From Streptomyces sp. cf386 (GTDB taxonomy: Bacteria; Actinomycetota; Actinomycetes; Streptomycetales; Streptomycetaceae), in NCBI RefSeq assembly GCF_900103585.1, contig NZ_FNHV01000028.1, forward strand, positions 1-64,000: a stretch of DNA of 64,000 nucleotides. Direction: 5' to 3'. The notes below the pieces were generated by a model. That model made no database searches. It was given only the letters and a program-made list of their open reading frames with translations, and was not told where the DNA came from. The translations under genes and the position numbers were made by a program. Positions 58,467-64,000 of the stretch are shown here, one piece after another. Numbering within the stretch: position 1 is the stretch's first letter; every line of letters begins with the position of its first letter.

Positions 58467-59149
58467 TTCGCGGCCCGCTTCTCCTCGACGAGCGTGACGA
58501 CGCACTCGATGACCTGCGCCAGCGTGAGCTCGGTGGTGTCCACCTCGACGGCGTCGCCCGCCTTGGCGAGCGGCGAGGTCTTGCGGCTGGAGTCGGCCGC
58601 GTCCCGCTTGATCAGGGCCTCGCGGGTGGCGTTGACGTCGGCGCCCTTCAGCTCACCGCTGCGACGGGCGGCACGGGCCTCCGGGGAGGCGGTGAGGAAG
58701 ATCTTCAGGTCGGCGTCGGGCAGCACGGTCGTACCGATGTCGCGGCCCTCGACGACGATGCCCTGCTCGGCCGAGGTGGCCAGCGAGCGCTGCAGCTCGG
58801 TGATCCGGGCCCGCACCTCGGGCACCGCGCTGACGGCGCTGACCTTGGAGGTGACCTCCTGGGTGCGGATCGGGCCGGACACGTCGGTGCCGTCGACGGT
58901 GATCGTCGGGCCCGCCGGGTCGGTGCCGGAGATGATCTCGGGCTTGCCGGCCACCGCGGCGATCGCGGTCGGGTCCTCGATGTCGATGCCGCTGGTCACC
59001 ATCCACCAGGTGATCGCCCGGTACTGGGCGCCGGTGTCGAGGTAGCTCAGCCCGAGCTGCGCGGCGACGGCCTTCGACGTGCTCGACTTGCCCGTGCCGG
59101 AGGGGCCGTCGATGGCGACAATCACGGGCTTGGCGGCACCGTTTTCCAC
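58463..59149 (-). CDS. cmk: Cytidylate kinase
   Basis: 228 aa. P-loop 'IAIDGPSGTGKSSTSK' is present with the CMP-kinase-specific 'LSYLDTGAQYRAITWW' and 'IVVEGRDIGTTVLPDADLKI', then the 'RRSGELKG' lid region. It phosphorylates CMP and dCMP for nucleic acid synthesis. The start is GTG 59149. Overlaps plsC by four bases; 117 bases after tyrA. The order aroH-tyrA-cmk-plsC-der is a conserved streptomycete cluster. Confidence 0.95.
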   Translation of the reverse strand: MENGAAKPVIVAIDGPSGTGKSSTSKAVAAQLGLSYLDTGAQYRAITWWMVTSGIDIEDPTAIAAVAGKPEIISGTDPAGPTITVDGTDVSGPIRTQEVTSKVSAVSAVPEVRARITELQRSLATSAEQGIVVEGRDIGTTVLPDADLKIFLTASPEARAARRSGELKGADVNATREALIKRDAADSSRKTSPLAKAGDAVEVDTTELTLAQVIECVVTLVEEKRAAK

Positions 59150-59266
59150 GGGAGGACACCTTCCTGGTGCGGTGAGGCGGGGTGTGGGGACGCGAGGGCG
59201 CCCCGCACAAGGTTACTGGGTTCGCGTCACTCGTCCGGCCGCGCGCACCTCAGCCCGGTGAGACCC

Positions 59267-60352
59267 CTACTGCCGGATCGCCCAGCCCCGCTCCCGCAAC
59301 GCCGCAGACAGCAGCGTCGCGGCCTTCGGCTCCACCATGAGCTGCACCAGACCCGCCTGCTGCCCCGTCGCATGCTCGATGCGCACGTCCTCGACGTTGA
59401 CCCCGGCCCGTCCCGCGTCCGCGAAGATCCGCGCCAGCTGCCCCGGCTGGTCGTCGATCAGCACGGCGACGACCTCGTAGACCCGCGGAGCGGCCCCGTG
59501 CTTACCTGGCACCCGGACCTGCCCGGCGTTCCCACGCCGCAGCACGTCCTCGACCCCGGAGGTCCCCTCCAGCCGCTTCGCCTCGTCGGACGACTGCAGC
59601 GCCCGCAGCGCCCGCACCGTCTCCTCCAGGTCCGCGGCGACGTCGGTGAGCAGGTCGGCGACGGGCCCCGGGTTCGCGGAGAGGATGTCGATCCACATCC
59701 GGGGATCGGACGCGGCGATCCGGGTCACGTCCCGGATGCCCTGACCACACAGCCGTACGGCCGCCTCCTCGGCGTTCTCCAGACGCGCGGCGACCATGCT
59801 GGACACCAGGTGAGGCATGTGGGACACCAGCGCGACCGCGCGGTCGTGGGCGTCGGCGTCCATCACCACCGGCACGGCACGGCAGTGCGAGACCAGCTCC
59901 AGGGCGAGGTTCAGCACCTCGGTGTCGGTGTCCCGGGTCGGCGTGAGCACCCAGGGCCGGCCCTCGAAGAGGTCACCGGTGGCGGCCAGCGGCCCGGACT
60001 TCTCACGCCCCGACATGGGATGCGTACCGATGTAGGACGACAGGTCGAGCCCGAGCGCCTCCAGCGCCCGGCGCGGACCGCCCTTGACGCTGGCCACGTC
60101 GAGGTAGCCGCGGGCCACGCCCCGGCGCATGGCGTCGGCGAGCACGTCGGCCACGTGCGCGGGCGGGGCGGCGACGATCGCGAGGTCGACGGGGCCCTCG
60201 GGCGCCTCGTCGGTGCCGGCGCCGAGCGCGGACGCCGTACGGGCCTGCTCGGGGTCGTGGTCGGCGAGGTGGACGACCACACCGCGCCCGGCCAGCGCCA
60301 GCGCGGCGGACGTACCGATGAGGCCGGTGCCGATGACGAGTGCGGTTCTCAC
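59267..60352 (-). CDS. tyrA: Prephenate dehydrogenase with ACT domain
   Basis: 361 aa. The NAD motif 'VIGTGLIGTSAALAL' opens the protein, followed by 'HLADHDPEQ', then 'GTHPMSGREKSGPLAATGDL' (prephenate site) and 'DRAVALVSHMPHLVSSMVAA'. A C-terminal ACT domain ('VAVLIDDQPGQLARIFADAG', 'VNVEDVRIEHATGQQAG') suggests feedback by tyrosine or another amino acid. It converts prephenate to 4-hydroxyphenylpyruvate for tyrosine. GTG 60352 overlaps the aroH stop (GTGA); the product of aroH is its substrate, so the pair is metabolically and translationally linked. Confidence 0.95.
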   Translation of the reverse strand: MRTALVIGTGLIGTSAALALAGRGVVVHLADHDPEQARTASALGAGTDEAPEGPVDLAIVAAPPAHVADVLADAMRRGVARGYLDVASVKGGPRRALEALGLDLSSYIGTHPMSGREKSGPLAATGDLFEGRPWVLTPTRDTDTEVLNLALELVSHCRAVPVVMDADAHDRAVALVSHMPHLVSSMVAARLENAEEAAVRLCGQGIRDVTRIAASDPRMWIDILSANPGPVADLLTDVAADLEETVRALRALQSSDEAKRLEGTSGVEDVLRRGNAGQVRVPGKHGAAPRVYEVVAVLIDDQPGQLARIFADAGRAGVNVEDVRIEHATGQQAGLVQLMVEPKAATLLSAALRERGWAIRQ

Positions 60353-60717
60353 TGGGCGATGTCCTTGCGCAGAGCGGCGGCGGCGCCGAGGTAGACGTGC
60401 GCGATGTCGGCACGTGCCCGGTCGGACTCGATGTGCGCGAGGACGCGTACGACCCGTGGCATGGCGCCCTCGATGTCCAGTTCCTGGGCGCAGATCAGCG
60501 GTACGTCGGCGAAGCCGCTGCCGAGCTTGCGGGCGGCGGCCGCCGGGAAGTCGCTGTGCAGGTCGGGCGTGGCCGTGAACCAGATGCTGATCAGGTCGTC
60601 CGCGCTCAGGCCGTTGCGCTCCAGGATCGCCGTGAGCAGGGCCCCGACCTGCTCGTCCATGTGGCCGGCCTCGTCCCGCTCCAGTTGGACGGCCCCCCGG
60701 ACCGCTCGTACCGCCAC
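60349..60717 (-). CDS. aroH: Chorismate mutase, AroH class
   Basis: 122 aa, length as for B. subtilis AroH. 'VRAVRGAVQLERDEAGHMDE' places the catalytic Arg near the N-terminus, 'LISIWFTATPDLHSDFPAAA' follows, and 'HVYLGAAAALRKDI' closes the fold. It makes prephenate from chorismate. GTG 60717 has GGAG in front. First gene of the leftward cluster; overlaps tyrA. Confidence 0.95.
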   Translation of the reverse strand: MAVRAVRGAVQLERDEAGHMDEQVGALLTAILERNGLSADDLISIWFTATPDLHSDFPAAAARKLGSGFADVPLICAQELDIEGAMPRVVRVLAHIESDRARADIAHVYLGAAAALRKDIAQ

Positions 60718-60981
60718 GGCTCTGCTCCTTGCTGCTGTACGGATCGGCTCTTCGACCGGCCAGCCTAGTCAGCCCGCGTGCGGCGGACGCAGGTCGCCCG
60801 CCCGCTGAGACGCACGTTGAGACACCCGCTGGCACTCCCGCGACCCGGCCGGTCGGCTTTGAGTCAATGTCACCCGTCCATCCCGATTTCGCTACCGGAC
60901 CACGAACGCCTCCGTACGCCTCTGGACGGCGTCGCACAGGTCCGCTCTCATGGGCAGCAAGCTCGCCTCGGGGGAGGCCTC

Positions 60982-61632
60982 ATGAAGCGTCCGGGACCCT
61001 TGCTCACCCTTCTCGCGGGGCTGTTGGCCGGCGCGTTCCTGCTGGCGCTCAACGTGACGACGGGGACGAAGAGCGCGCCCTCCTCGTCGTCACCGTCACC
61101 GTTACCGTCGTCACCGACGCCGAAGTCGTCCCCGTCGCCGTCATCGTCACCGTCGAAGGTCCCCGTCCCGAACGCCGGCTACGCGGGCCGTACCGACGAC
61201 GACTCCTCCGCCGTGGCCGTCACCCTGCGCGACGGCAGGGCGATCGCGTACTTCTGCGACGGCCGCGCCAAGGAGTCCTGGCTCAAGGGCGATGTGAAGG
61301 ACGACGGGACCATGCGGCTCACCGGCAAGGCCGGTTCTGTCCTGAACGGCACCCTCGAGGAGGGCGAGCGGATCCGCGGCACGGTCGACATCGACGGCGG
61401 GCACTACGCCTTCACCGCCGACAGGACGAAGAAGCCGTCGGGTCTGTACCGGGCCACCACCACCGTGCGCGGCGCCGAGATCGACGGCGGCTGGATCGTG
61501 CTGCCGGACGGCCGGCAGGTCGGCGTGCTCACCCGCGACGGCAAGCCCTCGCCCGCCCCGCGGATCGACCCGGAGACCGGCGCGGTGACGGTCGACGGAC
61601 AGCAGCTCACGGCCCGCCCCGCGGCCCCCTGA
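60982..61632 (+). CDS. Membrane-anchored extracytoplasmic protein with Ser/Pro stalk
   Basis: 216 aa. Signal-anchor 'LLTLLAGLLAGAFLLALNVT', then a ~35-residue Ser/Pro/Lys stalk, and a beta-rich domain: 'AVAVTLRDGRAIAYFCDGRA', 'DGTMRLTGKAGSVLNGTLEE', 'GGHYAFTADRTKKPSGLYRA'. Unrecognised family. GGGGAGG lies before ATG 60982. It is 17 bases upstream of the next membrane gene, so part of an operon with the Rieske protein. It may be a sensor or periplasmic partner of that redox pair. Confidence 0.75.
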   Translation: MKRPGPLLTLLAGLLAGAFLLALNVTTGTKSAPSSSSPSPLPSSPTPKSSPSPSSSPSKVPVPNAGYAGRTDDDSSAVAVTLRDGRAIAYFCDGRAKESWLKGDVKDDGTMRLTGKAGSVLNGTLEEGERIRGTVDIDGGHYAFTADRTKKPSGLYRATTTVRGAEIDGGWIVLPDGRQVGVLTRDGKPSPAPRIDPETGAVTVDGQQLTARPAAP

Positions 61633-61649
61633 CCCCACTGGAGTCGATC

Positions 61650-62234
61650 ATGACCGTCGACCCGAACGCCGTCACCCAGGACTTCCCGTCCCCGCAGCCC
61701 GGCCACCGCCGCCCGAGCCCGGCCCGCTACCTGGTCCCGGCGCTGGTCGCCGGCGCGGTCGCGGTGGGCTTCGGGGCGTACGGCAAGGTGCACGACCCGT
61801 CGGGGACGGCCTTCAACCTCGCCGGGTTCAGCAGCACCGGCGCGGTCAAGTCATGGCTGGCCACGGCGGCGATCTTCTTCGCGCTGGTGCAACTGGTCTC
61901 CGCGTTCATGGTGTACGGCAGGCTCCCGGGGCCGGCCTGGTCGTCCGGGCTGCACCGCTGGTCGGGCCGTGTGGCGTTCCTGGTGTCCGTCCCGGTGGCG
62001 GTGCACTGCCTGTACGCGATGGGCTACCAGACGTACGAAACGCGCGTTTTCATGCACTCTGCCCTGGGTTGTTTCTTCTTCGGTGCTTTCAGTGCAAAGA
62101 TGCTGTTGCTCCGGTCGGAGCGACTTCCCGGCTGGCTGCTGCCCATCGTGGGCGGAGTGGTTTTCACCGCTCTCACGATCATCTGGCTGACCTCCGCCCT
62201 CTGGTTCTTCCGCACTTTCGGAGTGACGACATGA
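61650..62234 (+). CDS. Five-helix membrane protein with intramembrane histidines (DUF6529-like)
   Basis: 194 aa. Helices at about 28-44, 69-88, 104-122, 136-153 and 161-187. His102 ('LHRWSGR'), His119 ('VAVHCLYAM') and His136 ('FMHSALG') stand 17 residues apart in neighbouring helices, as haem ligands do in cytochrome b561/ferric-reductase-like proteins. The GGAG before ATG 61650 is clear. It is ATGA-coupled to the Rieske lipoprotein, so a small quinol- or haem-based electron-transfer unit across the membrane is plausible. Family name is from memory of a conserved streptomycete group; haem binding is inferred. Confidence 0.7.
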   Translation: MTVDPNAVTQDFPSPQPGHRRPSPARYLVPALVAGAVAVGFGAYGKVHDPSGTAFNLAGFSSTGAVKSWLATAAIFFALVQLVSAFMVYGRLPGPAWSSGLHRWSGRVAFLVSVPVAVHCLYAMGYQTYETRVFMHSALGCFFFGAFSAKMLLLRSERLPGWLLPIVGGVVFTALTIIWLTSALWFFRTFGVTT

Positions 62235-62674
62235 GCAACCGTCCGACGCGGCGCACGATTCTCATCGCGACAGGCGGGGCGGGCGCGGCGGCGCTCGTCG
62301 CGGGTTGCGGCGATTCCGGCGACAACGGCGACACGAGCGACTCGACACCGACCTCGACCGCTTCCCCCGACCAGGACGGCCAGGACGGAGAGGAGCTGGC
62401 CAGCACAGACGACATCCCGGTCGGCGGCGGCACGATCTTCAAGGACGAGGAGGTGGTGGTGACCCAGCCGGAGCAGGGCGAGTTCAAAGCCTTCTCCGCC
62501 ATCTGCACGCATCAGCGGTGCACGGTCGCCACCGTCGCCGACGGCACGATCAACTGCGCCTGCCACGGCAGCAAGTTCAAGATCACGGACGGCTCGGTGG
62601 CCCACCCTCCGGCGACGAAGCCGCTGCCCGAGAAGCAGATCACTGTGGACGGAAAATCGATCCGCCTGGTGTGA
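62231..62674 (+). CDS. Rieske [2Fe-2S] lipoprotein
   Basis: 147 aa. The N-terminus 'NRPTRRTILIATGGAGAAAL' resembles a twin-arginine signal and ends in lipobox 'VAGC'. After an acidic/Ser linker comes a Rieske domain: 'ICTHQRCTV' and 'INCACHGSKF'. Ligands should be Cys92/His94 and Cys109/His112, with Cys97 and Cys111 as the disulfide. It carries electrons at the outer membrane face. ATGA overlap with the membrane protein gene means equal synthesis. Not associated with a cytochrome bc complex here. Confidence 0.9.
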   Translation: MSNRPTRRTILIATGGAGAAALVAGCGDSGDNGDTSDSTPTSTASPDQDGQDGEELASTDDIPVGGGTIFKDEEVVVTQPEQGEFKAFSAICTHQRCTVATVADGTINCACHGSKFKITDGSVAHPPATKPLPEKQITVDGKSIRLV

Positions 62675-62696
62675 CCGGCCGCGTACGCTCCGGGGC

Positions 62697-63455
62697 ATGC
62701 GCCCCGAGCCCTCCGAGCACTTGACCCTGGTACGCGACCACACGATCTACGCCTGTGTGATGGGCTCGCGTGCCTTCGGTCTGGCGACGGACGGCAGCGA
62801 CACCGACCGCCGGGGCGTGTTCCTCGCCCCCACTGCGCTCTACTGGCGCTTCGACAAGCCGCCGACGCACGTCGAGGGCCCCCAGGAGGAGCAGTTCAGC
62901 TGGGAACTGGAGCGCTTCTGCGAGCTGGCCCTGCGCGCCAACCCGAACATCCTGGAGTGCCTGCACTCCCCGCGCGTCGAGTACGTCGACGACACGGGCC
63001 GCGAACTCCTCGCCCTGCGCGAGGCGTTCCTGTCCCGCCAGGCCCATGAGACGTTCACCCGCTACGCGCTGGGCCAGCGCAAGAAGCTGGAGGCGGACAT
63101 CCGCTCCCACGGCGCCCCGCGCTGGAAGCACGCGATGCACCTCCTGCGCCTGCTGACGAGCGCCCGCGACCTGATGCGCACCGGCAGCCTGACGATCGAC
63201 GTGGGCGACGAGCGCGAACCCCTGCTGGCGGTCAAGCGCGGCGAGGTCCCCTGGCCGGAGGTCGAGTCCCGGATGACCCGCCTGGCGAGGGAGGCGGAGG
63301 AGTGCCTGCACCACAGCCCGCTCCCGGCCGAGCCGGACCGCCGCCGCGTGGAGGACTTCCTGATCCGCGTCCGCCGCGCCTCAGCCCTCCAGCCGGCTCC
63401 GTACGACGAAGGCGTGCAGGGCGTCGTGGACGCTCGGGGCGTCGGGCAGCGCTGA
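62697..63455 (+). CDS. YcgL-type nucleotidyltransferase (first of a pair)
   Basis: 252 aa, nucleotidyltransferase superfamily. 'YACVMGSRAFGLATDGSDTD' is the Gly-Ser … Asp-x-Asp active site near residues 18-37, followed by 'RRGVFLAP' and a helical C-terminal domain ('ERFCELALRANPNILECLHS'). Family members (predicted nucleotidyltransferase, YcgL/PF10127 type) often occur in phage or stress contexts; the substrate is unknown. ATG 62697 has no ribosome site; a TACGCT box at 62685 may make it leaderless. The end overlaps the converging paralogue by 75 bases. Confidence 0.8.
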   Translation: MRPEPSEHLTLVRDHTIYACVMGSRAFGLATDGSDTDRRGVFLAPTALYWRFDKPPTHVEGPQEEQFSWELERFCELALRANPNILECLHSPRVEYVDDTGRELLALREAFLSRQAHETFTRYALGQRKKLEADIRSHGAPRWKHAMHLLRLLTSARDLMRTGSLTIDVGDEREPLLAVKRGEVPWPEVESRMTRLAREAEECLHHSPLPAEPDRRRVEDFLIRVRRASALQPAPYDEGVQGVVDARGVGQR

Positions 63456-64000
63456 GGCCGCCTGCGCGTCGTCGAGCACAGCGTGCAGCCGCTCGATGTC
63501 GGCCGCCACGCGCGCGTGCTCGACATCGGCGGCCCCGTGCTCCTGTTCCGCCTTCGCGGCGATCAGCTCCGGCAGGTAGGCCGGGGCGTCGACCTGCTCC
63601 AGCAGTGTGGGCAGATGGGCCTGCACCTCACCGCTGCGCATCAGATGAACGCCGGTGAGCAGCACCCGGAACGTGTACAGCAGCGGCTTGAGCTCCCCGG
63701 TCTTCTCGAACAGCCGCGACTGCGTGTGGGCGAATCCCCGGTAGTGATGGGCGTGGTGGCTCGTGAGCACGCCGGGCGCGAGTTCGGCCAGCTCCCGGTG
63801 CGCGTCGGTCGTGTGCACGACGAGCGGCGAGAGCAACTGCTCCAGCACATAGCCGTTGCGGCGCAGCATCAGCCGTACGAACTTGCGCAGGTCGTGTGTG
63901 ACCAGGTCCATCTCGACGCCGTCCCGCACCCACATCCGCGACCGCGTCTCCTCCGGCTCCCGCAGCCCGACGAGGTCGGCGGCCGGCAGCAGGTGCACGC
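63381..64000 (-). CDS. Nucleotidyltransferase-type protein, second of the pair (cut by window end)
   Basis: The open frame enters from the right edge; the start and the GS-DxD site are outside. What is visible, 'VEMDLVTHDLRKFVRLMLRR', 'GYVLEQLLSPLVVHTTDAHR', then 'HHYRGFAHTQSRLFEKTGEL' and 'LKPLLYTFRVLLTGVHLMRS', aligns in pattern to the helical half of the gene next door. So two related genes are tail to tail. Overlap between their ends is 75 bases, antisense. Confidence 0.78.
   Translation of the reverse strand, partial: VHLLPAADLVGLREPEETRSRMWVRDGVEMDLVTHDLRKFVRLMLRRNGYVLEQLLSPLVVHTTDAHRELAELAPGVLTSHHAHHYRGFAHTQSRLFEKTGELKPLLYTFRVLLTGVHLMRSGEVQAHLPTLLEQVDAPAYLPELIAAKAEQEHGAADVEHARVAADIERLHAVLDDAQAASALPDAPSVHDALHAFVVRSRLEG

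Noticed and set aside
1..64000. tRNA, rRNA, CRISPR array, prophage or named anti-phage system
   Set aside because: No cloverleaf, array or phage structural gene was recognisable by eye; the AlbA_2 relic and WYL regulator alone are insufficient to call a defence locus.

Overview
The window is very GC-rich, and its codon use, SD-preceded starts, GTGA/ATGA gene overlaps, streptogrisin-type proteases, Rpf-like transglycosylases, a SepF paralogue and LAETG cell-wall sorting all point to a Streptomyces chromosome. Most of it (about 26-64 kb) is an ordinary conserved chromosomal arm. Roughly the first 26 kb is accessory and visibly rearranged.

Layout. 0-2 kb: the 3' end of an IS5-type transposase and small hypotheticals. 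2.2-5.3 kb: a secreted LPMO carrying a sortase signal, a secreted lipase, and a MarR/cupin pair with two palindromic operators. 5.2-26.3 kb: a mosaic island bounded by three ImuB-like (Y-family, catalytically degenerate) polymerase paralogues. Each is preceded by the same last codons of dnaE2, so the island appears to have grown by recombination at the dnaE2/imuB-like joint. Inside are redox and hydrolytic modules: NmrA-type reductase plus DHA2 pump, CPYC flavin reductase, FAD monooxygenase, haloalkane-dehalogenase-like hydrolase, epoxide-hydrolase-like hydrolase and SDR. Three copies of one TetR cassette (one intact, one frameshifted, one a fragment) and a duplicated block of about 415 bp accompany them. 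Broken genes are common here: AlbA_2 protein, Yellow/MRJP-like protein, MFS fragments, a UBP zinc-finger stub. A two-gene signalling/redox pair also lies in it: a cyclic-nucleotide-domain histidine kinase, and a response regulator fused to a thioredoxin-reductase fold that has no CxxC.

26.3-29.8 kb: dnaE2 with an almost canonical actinobacterial SOS box, so dnaE2 and the adjacent imuB-like gene form a likely DNA-damage mutasome operon. 30-36.7 kb: a DUF3533-like membrane protein, two streptogrisin-family proteases flanking an SPFH protein, a DUF1684 pseudogene and a DUF5685 protein with a very cysteine-rich tail. 37-45.7 kb: SepF-like protein, acyl-CoA dehydrogenase, DHA2 exporter, PIG-V-like mannosyltransferase, PAP2 phosphatase, I78 inhibitor, orphan ctaD. 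45.5-53 kb: WYL regulator and a branched-chain-type ABC uptake system in which two permeases and one ATPase are one polypeptide. 53-56 kb: two adjacent Rpf proteins and two hypotheticals. 56.2-60.7 kb: the leftward housekeeping cluster aroH-tyrA-cmk-plsC-der. 61-62.7 kb: a small membrane/Rieske redox operon. 62.7-64 kb: two converging YcgL-type nucleotidyltransferases, the second cut by the window end.

No tRNA, rRNA, CRISPR array or prophage was seen. Family assignments rest on motif recognition by eye. Statements about transfer and duplication are inferences from repeated sequence within the window.
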